NCBI GenBank assembly: GCA_035048495.1
Contig: CM068547.1
Span: 20,777,913 to 20,841,912 of the forward strand
DNA: 64,000 nt
Direction of reading: 5' to 3'
Source: Euptelea pleiosperma
Lineage: Eukaryota; Streptophyta; Magnoliopsida; Ranunculales; Eupteleaceae
Position numbers and translations under genes: made by a program. Of the stretch, positions 1 to 11,650 are shown in pieces. The notes below the pieces were generated by a model. It made no database searches, was not told the origin of the DNA, and was given only the letters and a program-made list of their open reading frames with translations. The number at the start of each line of letters is the position of its first letter. The stretch's first letter is position 1.

Positions 1-2058
1 ATTTGAAGTGTTGGAACAAGATTCGGGACAGTCGAAACAAGTTAGCTCCATCCGTGCGTCAATGTCTTTAATTGGACTCAGTTTGTGTGTTACATTCCGA
101 AGCCTATAACTTGTGACTTTTTCGCAACCGGACCTCGTAATTGGACTCAAACTCTTCCATTACTATTGTTTCAACACATTTGAATTGTTGGAACAAGATT
201 CGTGACAGTCGAAACAAGTTAGCTCCATCCGTGCGTCAACGTCTCAAATTGGACTCAGTTTGTGTGTTACGTTCCGAAGCCTATAACTTGTGACTTTTTC
301 GCAACCGGACCTCGTAATTAGACTCGAATTCTTCCATTACTAATGTTTCAACACATTTGAAGTGTTGGAACAAGATTCGGGACAGTCGAAACAAGTTAGC
401 TCCATCCGTGCGTCAATGTCTTTAATTGGACTCAGTTTGTGTGTTACATTCCGAAGCCTATAACTTGTGACTTTTTCGCAACCGGACCTCGTAATTGGAC
501 TCAAACTCTTCCATTACTATTGTTTCAACACATTTGAATTGTTGGAACAAGATTCGTGACAGTCGAAACAAGTTAGCTCCATCCGTGCGTCAACGTCTCA
601 AATTGGACTCAGTTTGTGTGTTACGTTCCGAATCCTATAACTTGTGACTTTTTCGCAACCGGACCTCGTAATTAGACTCGAATTCTTCCATTACTATTGT
701 TTCAACACATTTGAAGTGTTGGAACAAGATTCGGGACAGTCGAAACAAGTTAGCTCCATCCGTGCGTCAATGTCTTTAATTGGACTCAGTTTGTGTGTTA
801 CATTCCGAAGCCTATAACTTGTGACTTTTTCGCAACCGGACCTCGTAATTGGACTCAAACTCTTCCATTACTATTGTTTCAACACATTTGAATTGTTGGA
901 ACAAGATTCGTGACAGTCGAAACAAGTTAGCTCCATCCGTGCGTCAACGTCTCAAATTGGACTCAGTTTGTGTGTTACGTTCCGAAGCCTATAACTTGTG
1001 ACTTTTTCGCAACCGGACCTCGTAATTAGACTCGAATTCTTCCATTACTAATGTTTCAACACATTTGAAGTGTTGGAACAAGATTCGGGACAGTCGAAAC
1101 AAGTTAGCTCCATCCGTGCGTCAATGTCTTTAATTGGACTCAGTTTGTGTGTTACATTCCGAAGCCTATAACTTGTGACTTTTTCGCAACCGGACCTCGT
1201 AATTGGACTCAAACTCTTCCATTACTATTGTTTCAACAGATTTTAAGTGTTGGAACAAGATTTGGGACCGTCGAAACTAGTTAGCTCCATCCGTGCGTCA
1301 ACGTCTCAAATTGGACTAAGTTTGTGTGTTACGTTCCGAAGCCTATAACTTGTGACTTTTTCGCAACCGGACCTCGTAATTGGACTCAAACTCTTCAATT
1401 ACTATTGTTTCAACACATTTGAAGTGTTGGAACAAGATTCGGGACAGTCGAAAGAAGTTTGCTCCATCCGTTCGTCAATGTCTCTAATTGGACTCAGTTT
1501 GTGTGTTACATTCCAAAGCCTATAACTTGTGACTTTTTCGCAACCGGACCTCGTAATTGGACTCGAACTCTTCAATTACTATTGTTTCAACACATTTAAA
1601 GTGTTGGAACAAGATTCGTTTCAGTCGTAACAAGTTAGCTCCATCTGTGCGTCAACGTCTCAAATTGGACTTAGTTTGTGTGTTACGTTCCGAAGCCTAT
1701 AACTTGTGACTTTTTCGCAATCGGACCTCGTAATTGGACTCAAACTCTTCCATTACTATTGTTTCAACACATTTGAATTGTTGGAACAAGATTCGTGACA
1801 GTCGAAACAAGTTAGCTCCATCCGTGCGTCAACGTCTCAAATTGGACTCAGTTTGTGTGTTACGTTCCGAAGCCTATAACTTGTGACTTTTTCGCAACCG
1901 GACCTCGTAATTAGACTCGAAATCTTCCATTACTATTGCTTCAACACATTTGAAGTGTTGGAACAAGATTCGGGACAGTCGAAAGAAGTTAGCTCCATCC
2001 GTGCGTCAATGTCTTTAATTGGACTCAGTTTGTGTGTTACATTCCGAAGCCTATAACT
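1..2058. repeat. Satellite segmental duplication, copy 1
   Basis: This stretch matches 4956-7013 at a constant shift of 4955 bp (28 monomers minus one base). Landmarks shared at that shift include the AATCC variant near 625, the ACAGATTTTAAGTG variant near 1236 and the TTTCAGTCGTAAC variant near 1619. The match fails near 2058, where the second copy reads ACTTATGAC instead of ACTTGTGAC. Within 1-1230 the monomers alternate between two types (354-bp dimer), and every second dimer carries GAATCC instead of GAAGCC, which gives a 708-bp tetramer. Confidence 0.88.
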
Positions 2059-4955
2059 TGTGACTTTTTCGCAACCGGACCTCGTAATTGGACTCAAACT
2101 CTTCCATTACTATTGTTTCAACACATTTGAAGTGTTGGAACAAGATTCGTGACAGTCGAAACAAGTTAGCTCCATCCGTGCATCAACGTCTCAAATTGGA
2201 CTCAGTTTGTGTGTTACATTCCGAAGCCAATAACTTGTGACTTTTTCGCAACCGGACCTCGTAATTGGACTCAAACTCTTCAATTACTATTGTTTCAACA
2301 CATTTGAAGTGTTGGAACAAGATTCGTTACAGTCGAAACAAGTTAGCTCCATCTGTGCGTCAACGTCTCAAATTGGACTCAGTCTGTATCTTACATTCCG
2401 AAGCCTATAACTTGTGACTTTTTGGCAACCGGACCTCGTAATTGGACTCAAACTCTTCCATTACTATTGTTTCAACACATTTGAATTGTTGGAACAAGAT
2501 TCGTGACAGTCGAAACAAGTTAGCTCCATCCGTGCGTCAACGTCTCAAATTGGACTCAATTTGTGTGTTACGTTCCGAAGCCTATAACTTGGGATTTTTT
2601 CACAACCGGACCTCGTAATAAGACTCAAATTCTTCCATTACTATTGTTTCAACACATTTGAAGTGTTGGAACAAGATTCGGGACAGTCGAAACAAGTTAG
2701 CTCCATCCGTGCGTCAATGTCTTTAATTGGATTCAGTTTGTGTGTTACATTCCTAAGCCTATAACTTGTGACTTTTTCGCAACCAGACCTCGTAATTCGA
2801 ATCAAACTCTTCCATTTCTATTGTTTCAACAAATTTAAAGTGTTGGAACAAGATTTGGGACCGTCGAAACTAGTTAGCTCCATCCGTGCGTCAAGGTCTC
2901 AAATTGGACTCAGTTTGTGTGTTACATTCCGAAGCCTATAACTTGTGACTTTTCGCAACTGGACCTCGTAATTCGACTCGAATTCTTCGATTACTATTGT
3001 TTCAACACATTTGAAGTGTTGGAACAAGATTCGGGACAGTCGAAAGAAGTTTGCTCCATCCATGCGTCAACGTCTCAAATTGGACTCAGTTTGTGTATTA
3101 CATTCCGAAGCCTATAACTTGTGACTTTTTCGCAACCGGACCTCGTAATTGGACTCAAACTCTTCCATTACTATTGTTTCAACACATTTGAAGTGTTGGA
3201 ACAAGATTCGTGACAGTCGAAACAAGTTAGCTCCATCCGTGCATCAACTTCTCAAATTGGACTCAGTTTGTGTGTTACATTCCGAAGCCTATAACTTGTG
3301 ACTTTTTCGCAATCGGACCTCGTAATTGGACTCAAACTCTTCCATTACTATTGTTTCAACACATTTGAAGTGTTGGAACAAGATTCGTGACAGTCGAAAC
3401 AAGTTAGCTACATCCGTGCGTCAACGTCTCAAATTGGACTCAGTTTGTTTATTACATTCCGAAGCCTATAACTTGTGACTTTTTCGCAACCGGACCTCGT
3501 AATTAGACTCGAATTCTTCCATTACTATTGTTTCAACACATTTGAAGTGTTGGAACAAGATTCGTGACAGTCGAAACAAGTTAGCTCCATCCGTGCGTCA
3601 ATGTCTTTAATTGGACTCAGTTTGTGTGTTACATTCCGAAGCCTATAACTTGTGACTTTTTCGCAACCGGACCTCGTAATTGGACTCAAACTCTTCCATT
3701 ACTATTGTTTCAACACATTTGAATTGTTGGAACAAGATTTCGGACCGTCGAAACTAGTTAGCTCCATCCGTGCGTCAAGGTCTCAAATTGGACTCAGTTT
3801 GTGTGTTACATTCCGAAGCCTATAACTTGTGACTTTTCGCAACTGGACCTCGTAATTAGACTCGAATTCTTCCATTACTATTGTTTCAACACATTTGAAG
3901 TGTTGGAACAAGATTCGTGACAGTCGAAACAAGTTAGCTCAATCCGTCCGTCAATGTCTTTAATTGGACTCAGTTTGTGTGTTACATTCCGAAGCCTATA
4001 ACTTATGACTTTTTTTTGCAACCAGACCTCGTAATTCGAATCAAACTCTTCCATTACTATTGTTTCAACAAATTTAAAGTGTTGGAACCAGATTTGGGAC
4101 CGTCGAAACTAGTTAGCTCCATCCGTGCGTCAAGGTCTCAAATTGGACTCAGTTTGTGTGTTACATTCCGAAGCCTATAACTTGTGACTTTTCGCAACTG
4201 GACCTCGTAATTAGACTCGAATTCTTCCATTACTATTGTTTCAACACATTTGAAGTGTTGGAACAAGATTCGGGACAGTCGAAAGAAGTTTGCTCCATCC
4301 ATGCGTCAACGTCTCAAATTGGACTCAGTTTGTGTATTACATTCCGAAGCCTATAACTTGTGACTTTTTCGCAACCGGACCTCGTAATTGGACTCAAACT
4401 CTTCCATTACTATTGTTTCAACACATTTGAAGTGTTGGAACAAGATTCGTGACAGTCGAAACAAGTTAGCTCCATCCGTGCATCAACGTCTCAAATTGGA
4501 CTCAGTTTGTGTGTTACATTCCGAAGCCTATAACTTGTGACTTTTTCGCAATCGGACCTCGTAATTGGACTCAAACTCTTCCATTACTATTGTTTCAACA
4601 CATTTGAATTGTTGGAACAAGATTCGTGACAGTCGAAACAAGTTAGCTACATCCGTGCGTCAACGTCTCAAATTGGACTCAGTTTGTTTATTACATTCCG
4701 AAGCCTATAACTTGTGACTTTTTCGCAACCGGACCTCGTAATTGGACTCAAACTCTTCCATTACTATTGTTTCAACACATTTGAATTGTTGGAACAAGAT
4801 TCGTGACAGTCGAAACAAGTTAGCTCCATCCGTGCGTCAACGTCTCAAATTGGACTCAGTTTGTGTGTTACGTTCCGAATCCTATAACTTGTGACTTTTT
4901 CGCAACCGGACCTCGTAATTAGACTCGAATTCTTCCATTACTATTGTTTCAACAC

Positions 4956-7013
4956 ATTTGAAGTGTTGGAACAAGATTCGGGACAGTCGAAACAAGTTAG
5001 CTCCATCCGTGCGTCAATGTCTTTAATTGGACTCAGTTTGTGTGTTACATTCCGAAGCCTATAACTTGTGACTTTTTCGCAACCGGACCTCGTAATTGGA
5101 CTCAAACTCTTCCATTACTATTGTTTCAACACATTTGAATTGTTGGAACAAGATTCGTGACAGTCGAAACAAGTTAGCTCCATCCGTGCGTCAACGTCTC
5201 AAATTGGACTCAGTTTGTGTGTTACGTTCCGAAGCCTATAACTTGTGACTTTTTCGCAACCGGACCTCGTAATTAGACTCGAATTCTTCCATTACTAATG
5301 TTTCAACACATTTGAAGTGTTGGAACAAGATTCGGGACAGTCGAAACAAGTTAGCTCCATCCGTGCGTCAATGTCTTTAATTGGACTCAGTTTGTGTGTT
5401 ACATTCCGAAGCCTATAACTTGTGACTTTTTCGCAACCGGACCTCGTAATTGGACTCAAACTCTTCCATTACTATTGTTTCAACACATTTGAATTGTTGG
5501 AACAAGATTCGTGACAGTCGAAACAAGTTAGCTCCATCCGTGCGTCAACGTCTCAAATTGGACTCAGTTTGTGTGTTACGTTCCGAATCCTATAACTTGT
5601 GACTTTTTCGCAACCGGACCTCGTAATTAGACTCGAATTCTTCCATTACTATTGTTTCAACACATTTGAAGTGTTGGAACAAGATTCGGGACAGTCGAAA
5701 CAAGTTAGCTCCATCCGTGCGTCAATGTCTTTAATTGGACTCAGTTTGTGTGTTACATTCCGAAGCCTATAACTTGTGACTTTTTCGCAACCGGACCTCG
5801 TAATTGGACTCAAACTCTTCCATTACTATTGTTTCAACACATTTGAATTGTTGGAACAAGATTCGTGACAGTCGAAACAAGTTAGCTCCATCCGTGCGTC
5901 AACGTCTCAAATTGGACTCAGTTTGTGTGTTACGTTCCGAAGCCTATAACTTGTGACTTTTTCGCAACCGGACCTCGTAATTAGACTCGAATTCTTCCAT
6001 TACTAATGTTTCAACACATTTGAAGTGTTGGAACAAGATTCGGGACAGTCGAAACAAGTTAGCTCCATCCGTGCGTCAATGTCTTTAATTGGACTCAGTT
6101 TGTGTGTTACATTCCGAAGCCTATAACTTGTGACTTTTTCGCAACCGGACCTCGTAATTGGACTCAAACTCTTCCATTACTATTGTTTCAACAGATTTTA
6201 AGTGTTGGAACAAGATTTGGGACCGTCGAAACTAGTTAGCTCCATCCGTGCGTCAACGTCTCAAATTGGACTAAGTTTGTGTGTTACGTTCCGAAGCCTA
6301 TAACTTGTGACTTTTTCGCAACCGGACCTCGTAATTGGACTCAAACTCTTCAATTACTATTGTTTCAACACATTTGAAGTGTTGGAACAAGATTCGGGAC
6401 AGTCGAAAGAAGTTTGCTCCATCCGTTCGTCAATGTCTCTAATTGGACTCAGTTTGTGTGTTACATTCCAAAGCCTATAACTTGTGACTTTTTCGCAACC
6501 GGACCTCGTAATTGGACTCGAACTCTTCAATTACTATTGTTTCAACACATTTAAAGTGTTGGAACAAGATTCGTTTCAGTCGTAACAAGTTAGCTCCATC
6601 TGTGCGTCAACGTCTCAAATTGGACTTAGTTTGTGTGTTACGTTCCGAAGCCTATAACTTGTGACTTTTTCGCAATCGGACCTCGTAATTGGACTCAAAC
6701 TCTTCCATTACTATTGTTTCAACACATTTGAATTGTTGGAACAAGATTCGTGACAGTCGAAACAAGTTAGCTCCATCCGTGCGTCAACGTCTCAAATTGG
6801 ACTCAGTTTGTGTGTTACGTTCCGAAGCCTATAACTTGTGACTTTTTCGCAACCGGACCTCGTAATTAGACTCGAAATCTTCCATTACTATTGCTTCAAC
6901 ACATTTGAAGTGTTGGAACAAGATTCGGGACAGTCGAAAGAAGTTAGCTCCATCCGTGCGTCAATGTCTTTAATTGGACTCAGTTTGTGTGTTACATTCC
7001 GAAGCCTATAACT
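4956..7013. repeat. Satellite segmental duplication, copy 2
   Basis: Second copy of the 1-2058 block. I found no mismatch at the landmarks I compared, so the duplication is recent relative to monomer divergence. The 708-bp tetramer phase (GAATCC at about 4872 and 5580) continues slightly upstream of the block, so the duplication boundary lies inside an already homogenised zone. Confidence 0.85.
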
Positions 7014-8662
7014 TATGACTTTTTTGCAACCGGACCTCGTAATTGGACTCAAACTCTTCCATTACTATTGTTTCAACAGATTTTAAGTGTTGGAACAAGA
7101 TTTGGGACAGTCGAAAGAAGTTAGCTCTATCCGTGCGTCAATGTCTTTAATTGGACTCAGTTTCTGTGTTACATTCCGAAGCCTATAACTTATGACTTTT
7201 TTGCAACCGGACCTCGTAATTGGACTCAAACTCTTCCATTACTATTGTTTCAACAGATTTTAAGTGTTGGAACAAGATTTGGGACAGTCGAAAGAAGTTA
7301 GCTCCATCCGTGCGTCAACGTCTCAAATTGGACTCAGTTTGTGTGTTACGTTCCGAAGCCTATAACTTGTGACTTTTTCGCAACCGGACCTCGTAATTAG
7401 ACTCGAAATCTTCCATTACTATTGTTTCAACACATTTGAAGTGTTGGAACAAGATTCGTGACAGTCGAAACAAGTTAGCTCCATCCGTGCGTCAATGTCT
7501 TTAATTGGACTCAGTTTGTGTGTTACATTCCGAAGCCTATAACTTATGACTTTTTTGCAACCAGACCTCGTAATTCGAATCAAACTCTTCCATTACTATT
7601 GTTTCAACAAATTTAAAGTGTTGGAACAAGATTTGGGACCGTCGAAACTAGTTAGCTCCATCCGTGCGTCAAGGTCTCAAATTGGACTCAGTTTGTGTGT
7701 TACATTCCGAAGTCTATAACTTGTGACTTTTCGCAACTGGACCTCGTAATTAGACTCGAATTCTTCCATTACTATTGTTTCAACACATTTGAAGTGTTGG
7801 AACAAGATTCGGGACAGTCGAAAGAAGTTTGCTCCATCCATGCGTCAACGTCTCAAACTGGACTCAGTTTGTGTATTACATTCCGAAGCCTATAACTTGT
7901 GACTTTTTCGCAACCAGACCTCGTAATTGGACTCAAACTCTTCCATTACTATTGTTTCAACACATTTGAAGTGTTGGAACAAGATTCGTGACAGTCGAAA
8001 CAAGTTAGCTCCATCCGTGCATCAACGTCTCAAATTGGACTCAGTTTGTGTGTTACATTCCGAAGCCTATAACTTGTGACTTTTTCGCAATCGGACCTCG
8101 TCATTTGACTCAAACTCTTCCATTACTATTGTTTCAACACATTTGAATTGTTGGAACAAGATTCGTGACAGTCGAAACAAGTTAGCTACATCCGTTCGTC
8201 AACGTCTCAAATTGGACTCAGTTTGTTTATTACATTCCGAAGCCTATAACTTGTGACTTTTTCGCAACCGGACCTCGTAATTGGACTCAAACTCTTCCAT
8301 TACTATTGTTTCAACACATTTGAATTGTTGGAACAAGATTCGTGACAGTCGAAACAAGTTAGCTCCATCCGTGCGTCAACGTCTCAAATTGGACTCAGTT
8401 TGTGTGTTACGTTCCGAAGCCTATAACTTGTGACTTTTTCGCAACCGGACCTCGTAATTAGACTCGAATTCTTCCATTACTATTGTTTCAACACATTTGA
8501 AGTGTTGGAACAAGATTCGGGACAGTCGAAACAAGTTAGCTCCATCCGTGCGTCAATGTCTTTAATTGGACTCAGTTTGTGTGTTACATTCCGAAGCCTA
8601 TAACTTGTGACTTTTTCGCAACCGGACCTCGTAATTGGACTCAAACTCTTCCATTACTATTG

Positions 8663-9617
8663 TTTCAACAGATTTTAAGTGTTGGAACAAGATTTGGGAC
8701 CGTCGAAACTAGTTAGCTCCATCCGTGCGTCAACGTCTCAAATTGAACTAAGTTTGTGTGTTACGTTCCGAAGCCTATAACTTGTGACTTTTTCGCAACC
8801 GGACCTCGTAATTATACTCAAACTCTTCCATTACTATTGTTTCAACACATTTGAAGTGTTGGAACAAGATTCGGGACAGTCGAAAGAAGTTTGCTCCATC
8901 CGTTCGTCAATGTCTCTAATTGGACTCAGTTTGTGTGTTACATTCCAAAGCCTATAACTTGTGACTTTTTCGCAACCGGACCTCGTAATTGGACTCGAAC
9001 TCTTCAATTACTATTGTTTCAACACATTTGAAGTGTTGGAACAAGATTCGTTTCAGTCGTAACAAGTTAGCTCCATCTGTGCGTCAACGTCTCAAATTGG
9101 ACTTAGTTTGTGTGTTACGTTCCGAAGCCTATAACTTGTGACTTTTTCGCAATCGGACCTCGTAATTGGACTCAAACTCTTCCATTACTATTGTTTCAAC
9201 ACATTTGAATTGTTGGAACAAGATTCGTGACAGTCGAAACAAGTTAGCTCCATCCGTGCGTCAACGTCTCAAATTGGACTCAGTTTGTGTGTTACGTTCC
9301 GAAGCCTATAACTTGTGACTTTTTCGCAACCGGACCTCGTAATTAGACTCGAAATCTTCCATTACATTTGTTTCAACACATTTGAAGTGTTGGAACAAGA
9401 TTCGGGACAGTCGAAACAAGTTAGCTCCATCCGTGCGTCAATGTCTTTAATTGGACTCAGTTTGTGTGTTACATTCCGAAGCCTATAACTTATGACTTTT
9501 TTGCAACCGGACCTCGTAATTGGACTCAAACTCTTCCATTACTATTGTTTCAACAGATTTTAAGTGTTGAAACAAGATTTGGGACAGTCGAAAGAAGTTA
9601 GCTCTATCCGTGCGTCA
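8663..9617. repeat. Diverged third copy of a satellite sub-block
   Basis: Homologous to about 6186-7140 at a shift of 2477 bp (14 monomers minus one base), about half of the 4955-bp shift seen elsewhere. It shares the rare variants ACAGATTTTAAG, TTCCAAAGCC and TTTCAGTCGTAAC in the same order but has several substitutions (for example TTGAACTAAG and TTATACTC). It looks like an older relative of the two near-identical copies. Confidence 0.72.
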
Positions 9618-10011
9618 ATGTCTTTAATTGGACTCAGTTTGTGTGTTACATTCCGAAGCCTATAACTTATGACTTTTTTGCAACCGGACCTCGTAATTGG
9701 ACTCAAACTCTTCCATTACTATTGTTTCAACAGATTTTAAGTGTTGGAACAAGATTTGGGACAGTCGAAAGAAGTTAGCTCCATCCGTGCGTCAAGGTCT
9801 CAAATTGGAGTCAGTTTGTGTGTTACATTCCGAAGCCTATAACTTGTGACTTTTCGCAACTGGACCTCGTAATTAGACTCGAATTCTTCCATTACTATTG
9901 TTTCAACACATTTGAAGTGTTGGAACAAGATTCGGGACAGTCGAAAGAAGTTTGCTCCATCCATGCGTCAACGTCTCAAATTGGACTCAGTTTGTGTATT
10001 ACATTCCGAAG

Positions 10012-10016
10012 CCTAT
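10012..10016. other. Target-site duplication, left (CCTAT)
   Basis: CCTAT stands immediately before the 5' LTR and again immediately after the 3' LTR at 21554-21558. Removing the element and one copy restores an uninterrupted satellite monomer (AAGCCTATAACTTG), which proves insertion into a pre-existing array. Confidence 0.95.
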
Positions 10017-10277
10017 TGATATTCGCTCAAAAGTGCTTATTTTAAGCACTTATCCTGTTAGCGTTATCGCACTCTCCTACGTAAAACTGCTCTAATTATC
10101 CACTTTTCTACGTAAGAGTCTATCTCATTGCGTAAAACACACTTTTCTGGACGAAATGGTATATTTGCATGCATTAAACACATTTTCGGAAGTCTAGATA
10201 TTAAGCCGTTCTGATAAAGTCTCATTACGCGCTTCTTCTGTCGCAGGAAACCCCGATGGGACGATTCTCAAGACTTG

Positions 10278-10390
10278 TGGGCCCAAATCGATCATGAAAG
10301 CCCATTATCAAAGCTTAAAAAGCCCACATGCTATGACTAGAAGATATGGGCCAAATATGGGCTGAATAAGAGGACCAAAAAGCCGGCCCA
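10278..10390 (+). promoter_or_regulatory. Cluster of TGGGCY (Site II) motifs in U3
   Basis: Seven TGGGCC/TGGGCT matches on either strand in 113 bp: 10278, 10280 (reverse; with 10278 it forms the palindrome TGGGCCCA), 10299 (reverse), 10321 (reverse), 10347, 10358 and 10385 (reverse). In plants Site II elements bind TCP factors and are common in promoters of ribosomal-protein and cell-cycle genes. The array LTRs carry a similar cluster. Function here is inferred. Confidence 0.6.
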
Positions 10391-10676
10391 AAGAACGAAG
10401 AGAGTAGGAGAGCCAATGACCAAGAGACGGACCAAAGCGTTTAAAGCCACATGAGTCAGCAAAGAATGATGGTCGACTCTACTGGAGAAGCGTGAGGATG
10501 TCACAGTGAAGACCAGGGTTCCAGACCCTCCGCCAGTGCTTTTTTCTATTTTTTTTGATACTTTTTCTCTCATTTCTTCTTATTCTCTCTCTCTCTTCAT
10601 CTCTCGATCCTCGAATCTACTGACTTAACCCCAGAACTCCTACCCTTCGGCTCTATCTCATCTCCCTTAGCTTTCT

Positions 10677-10726
10677 GACCGTTGGATCTTCCATCGGACC
10701 GTTGGATCTTCAATCGGACCGTTGGA
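10677..10726 (+). promoter_or_regulatory. Triple 20-bp repeat with AACGG (MSA-like) core
   Basis: GACCGTTGGATCT occurs at 10677, 10697 and 10717 with exact 20-bp spacing. Its reverse, TCCAACGGTC, fits the first 10 positions of the plant mitosis-specific activator consensus YCYAACGGYYA; the eleventh is C instead of A. The same triple is kept in all array LTRs. Enhancer function is inferred. Confidence 0.6.
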
Positions 10727-10983
10727 TCTCTCTAGATCCGTCGATCTACCAATCTGGGTCCCAATCAAGTCACCATCCATCCGATCGCCTTCAGAATGCC
10801 TGTCACATCATCTTGTGAGACGATGGACATCATCAGTCCATGTGGGCCAGTAGCCGGGCCCATCAGCATCGACCCGCTGTCCGACCAGTTAGTGGACCCC
10901 GCGAATTTCAAAAATAATTTTAATTAAATGGGGGGTCCACTAATTGGGGAGATTCCCCATAGAAAAGTAGCATTTTACTTAAG

Positions 10984-11015
<32 letters not shown>

Positions 11016-11042
11016 AAAAATATTTTTTTTATTTAAAAAATA

Positions 11043-11068
11043 CCCTATTTCCATTAATGGAAATAGGG
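11043..11068. promoter_or_regulatory. 26-bp perfect palindrome just upstream of TATA
   Basis: Half-site CCCTATTTCCATT followed directly by its exact reverse complement, ending 5 bp before the TATA motif. It is fully conserved in the array LTRs (for example 37702-37727), which marks it as a likely transcription-factor site or DNA-structure element of the core promoter. Confidence 0.7.
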
Positions 11069-11072
11069 AGCT

Positions 11073-11079
11073 TTATAAG
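11073..11079 (+). promoter_or_regulatory. TATA box of the LTR promoter
   Basis: TTATAAG within CTTTATAAGAGG, downstream of an A/T-rich tract and the 26-bp palindrome. Transcription would be expected to start about 30 bp downstream, near 11104, next to the dyad GGGTTCG-TT-CGAACCC. The copy in the 3' LTR is at 19647-19653. Confidence 0.7.
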
Positions 11080-11386
11080 AGGAAGGAGAAGGGTTCGTTC
11101 GAACCCTAATCCCTCTCCCCTCTCATCCTCTCTTCCCCCCTTTCAATCCCCCCCACGTTCTCCCTCCACCGGGCCGTTTTTCTTCTTTTCTTCTTCTTCT
11201 TCTTCTTCTTCTTCTTCTTCTTCTTCTTCTTCTTCTTCTCCCTTCTCTTCTCCGGCGAGCTGCTCCACCAAGCATCTACGCCCCTGCCCCTTTGCTGCAA
11301 CGCCTCCACAGTCCATCCACGACTGCCTGGTGCAGCCCATCATCCATCCACGACCGCCTGGTTGCAGCACAAGGTTTCATACCGTC

Positions 11387-11650
11387 TTCCTTCTCTGTTC
11401 TCGCCGGAGTTGCGCCTGCAACTCCGACCAGCAACACCATCACCAGCGTCTTCTTCTCCTGGTTCTTCTTCTCCTCCTCTAACCGCTGCCCAACCCCCTG
11501 CTCACCACGCCAAGAACCATCATCGCCTTCTCTTTCTTCTTCTTTCTTCTTCTTTCTTCTTCTTCCTTCTCTGTTCTCGCCGGAGTTGCGCCTGCAACTC
11601 CGACCAGCAACACCATCACCAGCGTCTTCTTCTCCTGGTTCTTCTTCTCC
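11387..11650 (+). repeat. 88-bp direct repeat with CGGAGTTGC stem-loops in R/U5
   Basis: 11387-11474 is repeated at 11563-11650 (176-bp offset), separated by CTT-rich sequence. Each copy holds a perfect 9-bp stem, CGGAGTTGC/GCAACTCCG with loop GCCT (11405-11426 and 11581-11602). A third, longer stem-loop with the same core stands at 11780-11804. The flanking CTT/TTC microsatellite explains the poly-Ser and poly-Lys/Glu open frames here, which I do not regard as genes. Confidence 0.8.

Larger units (their letters stand above)
1..10016. repeat. 177-bp satellite array, left block
   Basis: About 57 head-to-tail monomers. The landmark CCTATAACTTGTGAC recurs at 103, 280 and 457, giving a 177-bp period; a subset of monomers is 176 bp because one T is missing in the TTTTTCGCAA run (for example at 2948, 4190 and 9850). 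Monomers differ at a few fixed positions (TTCGGGAC or TTCGTGAC; CATTCC or CGTTCC; GAATTG or GAAGTG), which lets higher-order structure be read. A monomer of this length is typical of plant centromeric or pericentromeric satellites, but location is inference. The short open frames of about 66 codons occur only in 176-bp variants and are not genes. The block ends where the + strand retroelement is inserted. Confidence 0.97.

Noticed and set aside
1..10016. CRISPR-like array
   Set aside because: Repeats adjoin without spacers and the unit is 177 bp; this is satellite DNA in a eukaryotic context.
2917..10045. Repeated 66-75-codon open frames starting MCYIPKPITCDF
   Set aside because: They exist only where a 176-bp monomer shifts the satellite frame, have no initiation context or family similarity, and repeat with the satellite.
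11088..11103. Pol III B box (GTTCGAACC fits GWTCRANNC)
   Set aside because: No A box at a suitable distance and the match is part of a palindrome; more likely a core-promoter dyad.
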